From NCBI RefSeq assembly GCF_947072475.1, contig NZ_CAMTIA010000029.1, positions 1 through 37,374 on the forward strand: a stretch of DNA of 37,374 nt, in the 5' to 3' direction. Source of the DNA: an uncultured Deefgea sp. (GTDB lineage: Bacteria; Pseudomonadota; Gammaproteobacteria; Burkholderiales; Chitinibacteraceae). This document shows positions 14,674-24,061 of this stretch, piece after piece (the stretch's first letter is position 1; the number at the start of each line of letters is the position of its first letter). A program made the translations under genes and the position numbers. Under the pieces are notes generated by a model. It searched no databases and was not told the origin of the DNA. It saw nothing but the letters and a program-made list of their open reading frames with translations.

Positions 14674-17600
14674 TTATTTAAGTTTAAATTGCACTCGAGA
14701 TAATGAGCCCTGATCGGCCGCCAAATCGCTTTGCGTGGCATTGATTTTAGCCTGAGCAATAAATAATCGCGCACTATCCACCCCTGCCGCTTGTAATGCC
14801 GTTTTAACCTGCTGCGCACGGCGCATGGCTAAAGCTTGCAATTGCTCATTGCTAATTAGCGTATGGGCCAAAATGAGTTTTTCCATTTCAGCTGCTGGCA
14901 GTGATTTATTTAAACCAAGCACATTGGTCGGTTTATCGAATTTTTCATTTTTATACACTTGTGTGAGCAGCGCATCGCGCTCAGCAGCGCTAATCACTAA
15001 ATCGGTATCTGAATCGATCGATTCGGATTTTTCACCCAATTGAGCGGCTTTGATCTTCAGCATTTTTTTATTTAAATCTTGCATCCGCAAACCGGAAGTA
15101 TCACTCTCTAGGCTCGCCCAACCGATAATATCTAGATTCAAACTTGGCCTGTCGATTAAGGCTTGTGACAAATTACGAATCACCACCTGCGCCTGATCAT
15201 TCAATTGCGCGCTACCCGAAGCAAAATCAATATGCGATAAACGCGGGCCATCACTAAATGCATCAGATAGCGCATCAAAGGGTGAGGTCACTACTTTTTC
15301 AAGCACATTTACCAGCGCCTCCCAGATAATGCCACCCAAACTAAACTGCGGATCATTGAGCGAGCCTTGAATCGGCAGGTTCAAATTAATTTGCCCTTTG
15401 CGATTGGTCAGCAAAGACAAAACAAATTTAACCGGCAATTTAGTCGCCGTCGCACTTTCAACGGCTGGCCCTAAAGTTAATTGATCTAAAAATATTTTAT
15501 TACTGGCGGTTAATTTTTGATTTTCAATCAAATACGATACATCCATCGACATCTTGCCTTTTTCGATGCCATAGCCGGCGTATTTAATGGCAAAAGCCGA
15601 TGCATTGGTTAATTCATAACCTTTAACGCCACCTTTTAAATCAATAAATAAGTTTTTAGACAGCGGATTTAAACTGCCTTGTATCTCAACCGGGGCCACA
15701 TAATCCATACTGCCGCGTAAATTTAATGTGGCTCTATCGTTTTCATTACTCGATAAACCACCAATCACGCCGCCCATTTGCGTTAAATTAGCGGAAAAAT
15801 TCGGCTTAATAAATAAGTCGGTATATTGAATTTGTCCGTTTTTGAGCGTGACTTTATTAATCTTAATCGGCACATCCAAACCGCTACTTTCGGCTAAGGT
15901 TTTTTCGGCCTCGATGGGTGCACTGGCGGTCGCGGAGCTGCGCTCAGTTGTGCGCTCGGTGGTCACAGAGACTTGGCCAGCATCTTTCACCATCACATCT
16001 TGTAAATTTAAGCGGCCATCGGCAGATAAAATCAAGCGCGAATAAAAATCACTCAAAGCGATTTCGTTGATATCAATATTGAGCGGGGCCAATTGCGCTT
16101 TGATGCCGCCAATATAAAAGCTTTTCCATTTTAAAAAGTCATTGCCAGTGATTTTATCCAAGGCGTAGACATTATTTGCACTCAAATTACCGGTATAAGA
16201 CGCCGATAGTTTTGGCTCTAAAGCCAAACGCAAATTACCTTTGGCGTTTAAAAAACCGCGCGCTAAAGAAATATTAACGTATTGATTAAAATACGGTTGG
16301 CCATAAGCGGCATCAAAATTGGCTAAATCTAAATCTAAATTCGCAGAAAAAGGTTGTGGCACCCATGAACCTGCCACTTTGATTTTGGCGCTACGCCCAC
16401 CTTGGCCCTGCAAACTCAGGGTTGAGCGTGTATTGGGGCGGCTATCGACATTGTTTAAATTCAACGCGATATTTTTCCAAATCAGCGGTTTGCTATTGGC
16501 AATGCGCTGATCAATATATTCAACTTGCCAACCCTGCCATTGAGCCGATTGCAATAAAACAGACCATTCAGGACTGGCTTTAGATTGTGCTGGTTTTTTA
16601 CCCTTGGACTCTGGCAGTAATTGCAAAAGGTTAAGTTCACCGTCTTTTTGCTGCAATACGTTTAAAGACCCATTTTTGCTGAGTAGATTGCCCACTTTAA
16701 TGGCTTTAGTGGCGGAATCGATACTCGCTTCAGTCAATTGCAATTGCGCAATGGCTAAAGCGGGTTTTTTGGCTTTCGCGCCGGTTAAAGTCAAGCGATC
16801 AATATCCAGCTGCAGATTTTTTAATGCATATTGCATCGGTTCTGCTTGTAGTTCGAGTTCGGTGGCAAAGCCAACCGTGGCCGCGATTTGGCTTGGCAAT
16901 TGGGCTTGGTAATAGCTGGCATAATCAGCAATTTGAATCTGCGACGCGTTTATTTTTCCGGATAATTTAAGTGGCGAGGCAGTCACTTGCAATTCTGCGG
17001 CTAAACTCGCCGCTTGCGGCGTTTTTGCACTCAATTGCACCGGGAATGGGGCCTGATTTTGATTTGAATAATTTTTAATATTTAAATCAATCGCTTGCAA
17101 TGCTGTCTCTACTTTGGGGCTGACCGCTTGATCGAGCCAATGGAGCTGACTATCTGTTACTTTTAACTCATTAAACGCCAATAAAGTTGATTTTTTATCT
17201 GCTGGCTGTGCCGTTGCTGTTGCATTGGCGCTCGTTTGCGGGACTAAAGTTTGCCAATTAAATACCGCAGCCTGATTGCGCGACAATTTCACATCTAAAC
17301 CACGGACATCAATCAAACCAAAACGATATTCGGCGAGCAGAGGTTTAACACTTTTCAGTTCCACTTTGAGCTGGTCTAGCCCAATAAAAGACTGCGTGTT
17401 TTGGGTGATCGCTGTTTGATTAAGTTGTAAATAACCATTAAATAATAAATCGGCGCGATCTTTTTGCTGGCGAAACACCATCTCGACATCAGCGCTCAAT
17501 ACCGCCGATGGCACCGCAATACCTTGAGGAAATGGCGCATACGCCAAAAATGGCGTGAGGTCTTGCTGATTGATTTTAATCTTTAGCAAGGTATCTAAAC

Positions 17601-18267
17601 TATCTTCAAACGGTTTACTTTCTCCTTTTAATTCAAAGGGTCGGCCATTAAATCGAGCAGAAAGTTGTGGCTGAATATATTCGTTAATTCTTTGCGGTAA
17701 GGTCGATAAAAATGGTAATGAAAAATTGATCTGATCCAAGGTTTGGTTTGCGCCAACCACACGATCATCTAAATGAATATCGCCAGCAATAATGCGAATA
17801 TTATTCAGCGAGAATCGCGGCAGCGGCTCATCAGTTTTAGTCGTTTGGGATTTTTGGGGGATTAAATCAGAAAAATTATAGCGATCTGCACTCAGGCGAA
17901 TCAAACTGACCTTCGGCGCTTCTAGCGTAATATCGCGAATCACTGGCGCCATTCGCCAGATTGAGCGCCATTCGGCATTGATTTGTAATGATTTAAAACT
18001 CACAAATGGACCATATTGGTCACGGATGGCCACATCAGCTAAATTAAACTGCAATGAATACGGATTAATCGTCAATTCACCAATTTTAACTTGCCGGTGT
18101 AATATTTGACTGGCATGGTTTTCTAACCATGGCCGAAGCAAGGGCGGCATTGCCCAATGACCTAATGCGCCAAGTAATAAAATACCCGCGAGTAGATAAA
18201 TTGGGAGACGAAGCCAGCGGCTGCACTGAAAAAATGATTTAAGCATATTGGATTTAAATGTGATCAT
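14674..18267 (-). CDS. Large DUF748 / AsmA-like envelope protein
   Basis: A very large protein (about 1197 residues) with one N-terminal membrane helix (LPIYLLAGILLLGALGHWAM, about 22-41) and a long periplasmic part. After the helix it reads WLENHASQILHRQVKIGELTINPYSLQFNL, typical of DUF748 and the AsmA/TamB-like superfamily. These are long beta-rich, groove-like proteins thought to bridge inner and outer membrane and to move lipids. The C-terminal 200 residues resemble an OmpA-type region (IDFASGSAQLN, LNLDIIGWASLE, ALAMRRAQQVKTALQAAGV), which could touch peptidoglycan. Of three in-frame starts (GTG 18270, ATG 18267, ATG 18246) none has a clear ribosome site; ATG 18267 is a choice. A good terminator follows. 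The adjacent STAS gene is divergent. Confidence 0.85.
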   Translation of the reverse strand: MITFKSNMLKSFFQCSRWLRLPIYLLAGILLLGALGHWAMPPLLRPWLENHASQILHRQVKIGELTINPYSLQFNLADVAIRDQYGPFVSFKSLQINAEWRSIWRMAPVIRDITLEAPKVSLIRLSADRYNFSDLIPQKSQTTKTDEPLPRFSLNNIRIIAGDIHLDDRVVGANQTLDQINFSLPFLSTLPQRINEYIQPQLSARFNGRPFELKGESKPFEDSLDTLLKIKINQQDLTPFLAYAPFPQGIAVPSAVLSADVEMVFRQQKDRADLLFNGYLQLNQTAITQNTQSFIGLDQLKVELKSVKPLLAEYRFGLIDVRGLDVKLSRNQAAVFNWQTLVPQTSANATATAQPADKKSTLLAFNELKVTDSQLHWLDQAVSPKVETALQAIDLNIKNYSNQNQAPFPVQLSAKTPQAASLAAELQVTASPLKLSGKINASQIQIADYASYYQAQLPSQIAATVGFATELELQAEPMQYALKNLQLDIDRLTLTGAKAKKPALAIAQLQLTEASIDSATKAIKVGNLLSKNGSLNVLQQKDGELNLLQLLPESKGKKPAQSKASPEWSVLLQSAQWQGWQVEYIDQRIANSKPLIWKNIALNLNNVDSRPNTRSTLSLQGQGGRSAKIKVAGSWVPQPFSANLDLDLANFDAAYGQPYFNQYVNISLARGFLNAKGNLRLALEPKLSASYTGNLSANNVYALDKITGNDFLKWKSFYIGGIKAQLAPLNIDINEIALSDFYSRLILSADGRLNLQDVMVKDAGQVSVTTERTTERSSATASAPIEAEKTLAESSGLDVPIKINKVTLKNGQIQYTDLFIKPNFSANLTQMGGVIGGLSSNENDRATLNLRGSMDYVAPVEIQGSLNPLSKNLFIDLKGGVKGYELTNASAFAIKYAGYGIEKGKMSMDVSYLIENQKLTASNKIFLDQLTLGPAVESATATKLPVKFVLSLLTNRKGQINLNLPIQGSLNDPQFSLGGIIWEALVNVLEKVVTSPFDALSDAFSDGPRLSHIDFASGSAQLNDQAQVVIRNLSQALIDRPSLNLDIIGWASLESDTSGLRMQDLNKKMLKIKAAQLGEKSESIDSDTDLVISAAERDALLTQVYKNEKFDKPTNVLGLNKSLPAAEMEKLILAHTLISNEQLQALAMRRAQQVKTALQAAGVDSARLFIAQAKINATQSDLAADQGSLSRVQFKLK

Positions 18268-18419
18268 CACAAAGAATTAGCGAATATTTTGCTTGTAAAT
18301 AAGACCCTAGGCCGCGCATCATTCGTTCACCTATACTGGCTGAAAAGAGTTTCATTGCAAATGAATATTAGCAGTAAAATATAAGTGATTTGAGTGATTT
18401 CACCAACAGGATATCAGCA

Positions 18420-19643
18420 GTGTTTTCGTTTTTTCGTAAAAAAGATCAAGATGGCAATGAAGTTTTAACGCAGACCGCACCGATTACGGTGACGGCAGGC
18501 CATGAAGGCATTGCAACACAATCTCGCCCATTTGGTCCGGAAACCATCATTCCCTTAGCTGCAGAATCCACTGAACCGCAACACGACGCTCAGCAATACG
18601 ATTTATCGCTATTAAAAATCGAAGTTCAATCCAATCACGATAGTTTATCCGCCGCTGAAGAGCAGGCGGCCATGCTACACGCTAACAGTCAACTTTCAGC
18701 AGCAATCAGCATTCTAGAGGCCGATCGACCTGAGTTTATCGGCCAACGCCGGCTTGAGCCTTGGTTAATGCTGTTTGAATTGTACCAACAACAAGACAAT
18801 CGCGAAGCCTTTGATGCTTTGGCGCTTGAATTTGTGATGACTTTTGAAAAAACCCCGCCAATTTGGCGTCAGCATAGCCAGCATCAAGCTCAGCCTGCGA
18901 GTACTTCCGCGTATTATGCTTTTCCTGCCAAATTAGGCATCGAAACCATAGAGAAAGAAGCCAAACAATTTTTGGCATTACGCAAAAAAAATCCAAATAT
19001 TCGTGTTGATTTTAGTAAGATGCAAAAAATCGATGCGCTGGGCGCGGCTGAATTAGTCGCCGTTTTGCCACGGCGCAATAAAGAGCAAGGTCAGTTGCAA
19101 TTGATTGGCGCTCAAAATTTAATCACGCTAACCAGTAATAAAATCGAAGTGGGTCGACGTATTCCTGCCGAAGCCCCATTTTGGCTGCTGTTGATCGAAA
19201 TACATCAGATTTTAGGTCAGCAAGAAGCGTTTGAAAATTTAGCGGTTGATTATGCAATTACCTATGAGGTGTCTCCGCCGTCTTGGGATATTGCCCAAGC
19301 GCCAAAAGACAGCCAACAAATTGCCTTAGATGAAGCCAAAGCGCGCGCTGAACTGGCCAATGAAGCGAATCAAGAAGCGCAACTGATCGGCATTATTACC
19401 GCCGATCAGCCACAGCTGATCCAAAAAATTGCCGATCTGGTGAACGATCAATCGCTTACAACGCTGGATTTTTCGCGGATTGATCGGATTGATTTTGAAT
19501 CTGCTGGGCACATTCTTAATTTAGCGATGACCTGGTTACAGCAAGGTAAGCAAATTCGCATCATCAATATTAATGAATTGGTACTGGGCTTACTGCGTGT
19601 AATGGGTATTGCTGACATGCTGCAAATGGAAAGACGCAAATAA
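18420..19643 (+). CDS. STAS-domain protein with internal duplication
   Basis: A soluble 407-residue protein of unknown function. Two STAS-like segments are seen: VDFSKMQKIDALGAAELVAV (about 196-215) and LDFSRIDRIDFESAGHILN (near residue 350), each with the beta-strand/helix pattern of anti-sigma antagonists and MlaB. Each is linked to a helical unit that is also repeated: EPWLMLFELYQQQDNREAF (about 113-131) and PFWLLLIEIHQILGQQEAF (about 253-271), both continuing to a T-[FY]-E-PP-[IS]-W ending. GTG 18420 is preferred over TTG 18390 because AGGA (18408-18411) is 8 bases upstream and the protein then starts MFSFFRKKDQ. The N-terminal 90 residues look disordered. It precedes hslV by 74 bases. 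No catalytic residues are evident; an adaptor or regulator is plausible. Confidence 0.72.
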   Translation: MFSFFRKKDQDGNEVLTQTAPITVTAGHEGIATQSRPFGPETIIPLAAESTEPQHDAQQYDLSLLKIEVQSNHDSLSAAEEQAAMLHANSQLSAAISILEADRPEFIGQRRLEPWLMLFELYQQQDNREAFDALALEFVMTFEKTPPIWRQHSQHQAQPASTSAYYAFPAKLGIETIEKEAKQFLALRKKNPNIRVDFSKMQKIDALGAAELVAVLPRRNKEQGQLQLIGAQNLITLTSNKIEVGRRIPAEAPFWLLLIEIHQILGQQEAFENLAVDYAITYEVSPPSWDIAQAPKDSQQIALDEAKARAELANEANQEAQLIGIITADQPQLIQKIADLVNDQSLTTLDFSRIDRIDFESAGHILNLAMTWLQQGKQIRIININELVLGLLRVMGIADMLQMERRK

Positions 19644-19717
19644 TCCCAAGCTGGCTTGCTTTTCGCCCAACTGATGCCATCTAGAACCCAAATTTAATCT
19701 AAAACCAGGAGTTCAAT

Positions 19718-20290
19718 ATGGAACAATTTGACGGCACAACCATCGTCTCAGTACGTCGTGGCCAGCACGTCGCCGTGGGCGGCGATGGGCAAGTGACTCT
19801 GGGTAATGTGGTCATTAAGGGCACGGCTAGAAAGGTGCGTAAGCTGTATCACGATCAAGTGATTGTTGGGTTTGCCGGTGGTACGGCCGATGCCTTTACT
19901 TTGTTTGAACGCTTTGAAGCCAAATTAGAAAAACACCAAGGCCATTTAACCCGTGCTGCGGTTGAATTGGCCAAAGACTGGCGCACCGATCGGATGCTGC
20001 GCCGACTCGAAGCGATGCTGATTGTGGCCGACCCAACCGCCACCTTGGTGATTACCGGCAACGGCGATGTACTTGAGCCCGAAGAAGGCATTGCTGCCAT
20101 TGGCTCAGGTGGCGCATTTGCGCAAGCAGCGGCAACCGCATTATTACAAAACACCGATTTATCGCCGGAAGTGATCGTCAAAAAAGCCCTCGAGATTGCC
20201 GGTAATATCTGTATCTATACCAATCAAAACCACACTATTGAAACCATGGGTGGTAATGAACCGGCGAAGATTGCGGCACCAACGAACTAA
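19718..20290 (+). CDS. hslV: HslV, proteolytic subunit of HslUV protease
   Basis: The Thr-protease core of the ATP-dependent HslUV (ClpYQ) complex, which degrades misfolded and regulatory proteins. The 190-residue protein shows the mature N-terminus TTIVSVRRG, with nucleophile Thr7 behind a six-residue propeptide MEQFDG. Other family sequences are [18 protein letters not shown] and the sodium/active-site segment [19 protein letters not shown] precedes ATG 19718. The ATPase gene hslU is not next to it: birA follows instead. In many genomes hslV and hslU are adjacent, so hslU must be elsewhere if the complex is functional. Confidence 0.95.
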   Translation: MEQFDGTTIVSVRRGQHVAVGGDGQVTLGNVVIKGTARKVRKLYHDQVIVGFAGGTADAFTLFERFEAKLEKHQGHLTRAAVELAKDWRTDRMLRRLEAMLIVADPTATLVITGNGDVLEPEEGIAAIGSGGAFAQAAATALLQNTDLSPEVIVKKALEIAGNICIYTNQNHTIETMGGNEPAKIAAPTN

Positions 20291-20301
20291 GCTCGACTCA
20301 C

Positions 20302-20331
20302 GTTGGGTTTGCCCATAGTGGCAAATCCAAC
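20302..20331. repeat. Hairpin after hslV
   Basis: GTTGGGTTTGCC (20302-20313) pairs with GGCAAATCCAAC (20320-20331) with one wobble position and a 6-base loop. No T-run follows, so it is an mRNA-end hairpin or weak terminator. The remaining bases up to birA (20332-20427) contain no feature I recognise. Confidence 0.6.
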
Positions 20332-20427
20332 ATCCATCACCATAATGTTGCACTCCATCGCGCAACTTGCGCGCCTACCACGTTGATCTGCGCGCACGCT
20401 AGCGCCAATCTGCAGTAAAATCGCCCC

Positions 20428-21393
20428 ATGCACGATACCATCAGCCTCTTGCGCGAGCTTAATGCGCACGACTTTACCTCCGGTGCCGAAATTGCCCAAC
20501 GCCTTGCGATTTCCCGCGCCAGTGTGTCACTGGGACTCTCCAAAGCCGAAACCTATGGCGTTCATCTCGTGCGTCGCCACGGTGTTGGCTACCGCCTTGA
20601 GCAGCCCATTGATTGGCTAGACCAAACGCTTATAGAGGGGTATTTGCAGCCAGGCAGCATTGCCAAAGTTGTTGTGAGCAATACCCTCGGTTCGACCAAT
20701 CGACAATTATTGCTCGATCCGCAGCACGGCAAATTACTGGTCACCGAATGGCAAGACGCAGGCCGAGGGCGTTTAGGCCGACCGTGGATGGGCGTGCTCG
20801 GCGGCAGCCTGTTGTTTTCTTTAGCGTGGCGCTTTGATGGCGGCTCGGCGCAATTGGCCGGTTTACCACTGGCGGTGGGCGTTGCTGTGGCCAGCGTATT
20901 GCGCCAAGCGGGCGTTACAGCCATTGGGCTGAAATGGCCGAATGATTTATTGCTGCAACTGGATGGCCAACAGTGGGCCAAAGTGGGCGGGATTTTAATC
21001 GAAATGCAAGGCGATGCCCTTGGCCCTTCGCACGTGGTGATCGGCATCGGGCTCAATATCGCCCTGCCCGAGTCCAATCAACTTGACCAAGCGGCAGCCA
21101 GCTTAATGTCCGCAGGCTTAAATTGCGGACGCAATGAATTACTCGCCCGACTGATGAATCAATTAGAAACCACGCTCAATCAATTTAGCCAAAGCGGTTT
21201 TTCGGCTTTACGACCCCAATGGGAAGCACTCCATACCTGGCCCAATGAATTACTCAATGCCATTGCGCCTAACGGGCAAATTAAGACTGGGTATTTCGCT
21301 GGACTTAGCGCTGATGGTTCTCTGCGGCTCAATACCCCAGATGGTGAATGCTTGATTCATACCGGCGATGTGAGCTTAAGGCGGGCTATATGA
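20428..21393 (+). CDS. birA: Biotin-protein ligase / biotin repressor BirA
   Basis: Activates biotin to biotinyl-AMP and attaches it to the carrier protein of acetyl-CoA carboxylase. The 321-residue protein has an N-terminal winged helix-turn-helix (about 5-58: AEIAQRLAISRASVSLGLSK), so it may also repress biotin genes. The ligase domain has GRGRLGRPW (112-120), KWPNDLLL (169-176), VGGILIEMQ and GIGLN (206-210); its C-terminal cap ends at GDVSLRRAI. ATG 20428 is the only good start but lacks a clear Shine-Dalgarno sequence. The stop overlaps coaX by 4 bases. In some betaproteobacteria and Neisseria BirA and CoaX are fused into one protein; here they are separate but coupled. Confidence 0.94.
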   Translation: MHDTISLLRELNAHDFTSGAEIAQRLAISRASVSLGLSKAETYGVHLVRRHGVGYRLEQPIDWLDQTLIEGYLQPGSIAKVVVSNTLGSTNRQLLLDPQHGKLLVTEWQDAGRGRLGRPWMGVLGGSLLFSLAWRFDGGSAQLAGLPLAVGVAVASVLRQAGVTAIGLKWPNDLLLQLDGQQWAKVGGILIEMQGDALGPSHVVIGIGLNIALPESNQLDQAAASLMSAGLNCGRNELLARLMNQLETTLNQFSQSGFSALRPQWEALHTWPNELLNAIAPNGQIKTGYFAGLSADGSLRLNTPDGECLIHTGDVSLRRAI

Positions 21394-22139
21394 TGTGCCA
21401 AGCGCCCTATTTATTACTTGATTTAGGCAATAGCCGAATCAAATGGCGACACAATCCATCGGGATACAGCGGCGTTGCCCATACCTGCAGTGAGCTATGG
21501 CAGCAAGTTGCCGATTTGCCGGTCAGCGGACAAATTTTAGGCTGCGCGGTGGGCGCTGCGGATTTACAACAGCAAATCGATCAACTCTTTGCCCAGCACT
21601 GGCAAGTGCAACCGCAATGGCTGCAAGTCACTCGCCACGCGCTAGGGATTGTGAATCACTATCCACAGCTTCACGAGCAAGGCCCTGATCGTTGGGCGGC
21701 AGTTTTGGGCGCACACCAGCACTATCCACAGCAAAACCTATTGGTGGTTTCGGCGGGGACCGCGATTGTTATCGACACCTTACTCGCCAATGGCGATTAT
21801 TTAGGCGGCAGCATCGCCCCGGGGCTGGGTCTGATGAAATCGGCGCTGCATCAAGCCACCGCACGCTTGCCGCACGCTTGCGGTACGCTACAAGCTTTTC
21901 CTCAATCAACACTGGATGCCATCGAAACCGGCTGTCTGCGGGCCATCATCGGCTCCGTCGAGCAAGCATTGAGCGCCGCAATCGCCCATGGCCATCCCAT
22001 CGACCAAGTGCTGGTCTTCGGTGGCGATGCTGCCTATTTACAACCCTTACTTCACGCCAAGGCCATCGCAATGGATAATCTAGTCCTCGACGGTTTAGCC
22101 GCTTTACTCGCGGCAGGCGATGGGAAATTAAAGCCATGA
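21390..22139 (+). CDS. coaX: Type III pantothenate kinase CoaX
   Basis: Phosphorylates pantothenate, the first step of CoA synthesis. The 249-residue protein has the ASKHA-fold motifs LLLDLGNSRIKWR (Asp11), GPDRWAAVLGA (Asp100), SAGTAIVIDTL (Asp129) and GGSIAPGLGLMKSAL. VLVFGGDA lies near the C-terminus. The start ATG 21390 overlaps the birA stop as ATGA with AAGG about 10 bases upstream; a second ATG directly follows (21393). It overlaps the next gene by 4 bases. CoA made by this pathway is the donor for the phosphopantetheinyl transferase at 13760, a loose functional link only. Confidence 0.94.
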   Translation: MMCQAPYLLLDLGNSRIKWRHNPSGYSGVAHTCSELWQQVADLPVSGQILGCAVGAADLQQQIDQLFAQHWQVQPQWLQVTRHALGIVNHYPQLHEQGPDRWAAVLGAHQHYPQQNLLVVSAGTAIVIDTLLANGDYLGGSIAPGLGLMKSALHQATARLPHACGTLQAFPQSTLDAIETGCLRAIIGSVEQALSAAIAHGHPIDQVLVFGGDAAYLQPLLHAKAIAMDNLVLDGLAALLAAGDGKLKP

Positions 22140-22870
22140 AATGGTTATTTATTGCACTCGTCATCGTCAATGCAGCGATTTACGGCTTTTCACAACTGGA
22201 AACACCGCCGTCTTCTATTGAACTCACTCAGCGCGAAAAAAATGCCAGCGCGGTGAAAGTCGTCACCGGCCAATTAGGTCAAGCCACTGCGGTCAATGTG
22301 GCCAGTGAGCCTGTAACAGCGAGCGCACCGCAGGCGACTGCGACTGCGACTGCGACGGCAACTGCGAAGCCAACCCCGACCAGCAAACCCACGCCAACGC
22401 CAGTCGCCGAGATTGGCCGTTGCTGGCGCTGGGCAGGCATTACTGGCGAGCAAATCGACAATGCCCGCATGAAGATTCAAAACTTAAGCTTAATCGCCAG
22501 CGAAACCGCCAGTGGCGAATCAAGTAAGGTATGGGTGTATATGCCCCCATTGGCCAGCTTAGAAATCGCCAAACAAAAAGCCGCGCAACTGGCCGAAATG
22601 GGCGTGACGGATTATTTTGTCGTTAACAATGGTGGTCGTTGGCAAAATTCGATTTCTTTAGGGGTATTTAGCAATCGAGAAGCCGGCGAGCGCCATTTGG
22701 CAGAGCTTAAAGCGCTGGGCGTTAAATCAGCGGTGGTGCGAGAAAAAGACGATACCTTAAGGCAAGCGAGCTTTAGCTTTAAAAACCTCAATTCGCAGCA
22801 AAGCGACAAACTGGCTAAACTCAGCGCGCAATTTAGTGGCTCGGTATTACGCGAAAACAAATGTAAATAA
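22136..22870 (+). CDS. SPOR-like membrane-anchored protein
   Basis: A 244-residue protein with a single N-terminal membrane helix (MKWLFIALVIVNAAIYGFS) and a low-complexity Ala/Thr/Pro linker (about 63-90). The C-terminal domain (about 95-240) includes CWRWAGITG, a SPOR-like SKVWVYMPPLASLEIAKQKA, and NSISLGVFSNREAGERHL. SPOR domains bind denuded glycan strands at division sites; the match is by pattern (GxFxxxxxA) and moderately secure. The start overlaps the coaX stop (ATGA), so it forms the third gene of a birA-coaX-SPOR unit, an order I recall from other Neisseriales. A strong bidirectional terminator lies 175 bases downstream. Confidence 0.8.
   Translation: MKWLFIALVIVNAAIYGFSQLETPPSSIELTQREKNASAVKVVTGQLGQATAVNVASEPVTASAPQATATATATATAKPTPTSKPTPTPVAEIGRCWRWAGITGEQIDNARMKIQNLSLIASETASGESSKVWVYMPPLASLEIAKQKAAQLAEMGVTDYFVVNNGGRWQNSISLGVFSNREAGERHLAELKALGVKSAVVREKDDTLRQASFSFKNLNSQQSDKLAKLSAQFSGSVLRENKCK
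22334..22369 (+). repeat. Hexamer tandem repeat in the SPOR-protein linker
   Basis: Six units of GCGACT or close variants (GCGACT three times, then GCGACG, GCAACT, GCGAAG) encode an Ala-Thr linker. The unit length is a multiple of three, so copy-number change would alter linker length without shifting frame. Confidence 0.85.
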
Positions 22871-22878
22871 GTGCGCGT

Positions 22879-22963
22879 GCAAAAGTTGAATGGCAAGGCG
22901 TTGATGCCGTAAACAATACATCGAATACGACAAGGCGAGACAACGATGCAAGCAAGCTTTTGC
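22879..22963. repeat. Possible intergenic repeat element
   Basis: GCAAAAG (22879-22885) and CTTTTGC (22957-22963) bound an 85-bp stretch with two CAAGGCG blocks (one followed by TTGATGCC, one by AGACAACGATGC). It is non-coding and looks like a degenerate dispersed repeat; I cannot tell from one window whether copies exist elsewhere. Bases 22964-23045 show nothing else. Confidence 0.35.
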
Positions 22964-23045
22964 TTCATCACTTAAATCGTTAAGCCATCGTCGGATTGCT
23001 GCATGACCTAGCATGGCCAGACCACATTGATGCGCGCATTTAAAT

Positions 23046-23079
23046 AAAAAGGCATAAACGCTTAGGTTTATGCCTTTTT
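23046..23079. terminator. Bidirectional terminator between convergent genes
   Basis: AAAAAGGCATAAAC (23046-23059) pairs perfectly with GTTTATGCCTTTTT (23066-23079) around a 6-base loop, with A-run on one side and T-run on the other. It serves both the birA-coaX-SPOR unit (plus) and the transglutaminase-like gene (minus). Confidence 0.94.
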
Positions 23080-23116
23080 ATTGCTCAAGAAATCAATCTT
23101 TATCAATCAACAAAAA

Positions 23117-23947
23117 CTAAATGATTTTAATTCGATCTTTATCTGGATAAAAATCCGCCAAAACATGCGTCATGGTTGCGGCAGAGATAGGATGTTTTCT
23201 TTGAAATACTTTAGGTACTTTAGCGCCTATTGGCATTAAGCGAATTTGCGTTGCATTAGTATTAAAATCATAGCGATGCTCTAAGCGCGTCGTAAAGTAA
23301 TACAAATACGGCTTAATCCATTTTAAATAATATTTAGCTTTAATCGGTGTCGTCGATAGCAAACTCAAATGCACCTCGGCTTGATCAATCGCTTGCGTGA
23401 GTTCCAGCGCATTCACCGCTTGCTGATTGAGTATTGGAATCATATTCCATTGGGCATCGGCCATCACCCATTTGGCTAAATCATGTAAATACACTTCAGT
23501 CACCACATGGCCAGCGCTTGAACGTTTGTGCTCAACATCTTGCGTCATCAAACTCAGTATTCTTGCGGGGAAACCCAAAGCCGCCAAGGCCGTCGCCAAT
23601 ACGATGGCGTATTCAACGCAGCGAAATTGCTGCCCTTGCGCTGCCTCTGCAACAATGGTCATCGCGTCATTTTGGCTGGGGGTATTTTGGCCATTATGCT
23701 GCCACAGATGATGTACCCAATGCATCACTCGCAGCAAACGGGCGGTATCGGTTAACTCTGATTCAATCAATTCATCTAATGCGTATTTAATTCTAAATTG
23801 GGTTAGATATTCATCTTGATCACCGGCAAAATGCGATTCCAATACTGAAAACGACTGCAAATCAAAATCAATACGAGGCGTCATTGGCGCAAGCAGCGAG
23901 CTTATTTTTTTAAACAATTTAAAACGCTGCAGTTTATTGCGTAACAT
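23117..23947 (-). CDS. Transglutaminase-like domain protein
   Basis: A 276-residue protein with a transglutaminase/cysteine-protease-like fold. The likely catalytic triad is Cys110 (QFRCVEYAIVLATALAALGF), His147 (AGHVVTEVYL) and Asp164 (WVMADAQWN), in the order and spacing usual for this superfamily. Bacterial members act as peptidases or amidases on peptides or cell-wall cross-links; the substrate here is unknown. There is no convincing signal peptide, only a basic amphipathic N-terminus (RNKLQRFKLFKKISSLL). It is monocistronic, bounded by terminators at 23046-23079 and 24062-24101. Confidence 0.77.
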   Translation of the reverse strand: MLRNKLQRFKLFKKISSLLAPMTPRIDFDLQSFSVLESHFAGDQDEYLTQFRIKYALDELIESELTDTARLLRVMHWVHHLWQHNGQNTPSQNDAMTIVAEAAQGQQFRCVEYAIVLATALAALGFPARILSLMTQDVEHKRSSAGHVVTEVYLHDLAKWVMADAQWNMIPILNQQAVNALELTQAIDQAEVHLSLLSTTPIKAKYYLKWIKPYLYYFTTRLEHRYDFNTNATQIRLMPIGAKVPKVFQRKHPISAATMTHVLADFYPDKDRIKII

Positions 23948-24061
23948 TGAATACCCTCAATAAAAGACTGAGACGGTGACAAATTGATGGCTGAGTTTAA
24001 TACAGAGCAACAGCGATTGCACCATCAACAGCCGATCTGAATTAATCACTATAAAAATACA

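Noticed and set aside
19718-20290. Loss of hslU
   Set aside because: hslU is merely not adjacent in this window; absence from the genome cannot be judged.
22334-22369. Phase-variable repeat in the SPOR gene
   Set aside because: The unit is 6 bases, so slippage keeps the frame; only linker length would change.
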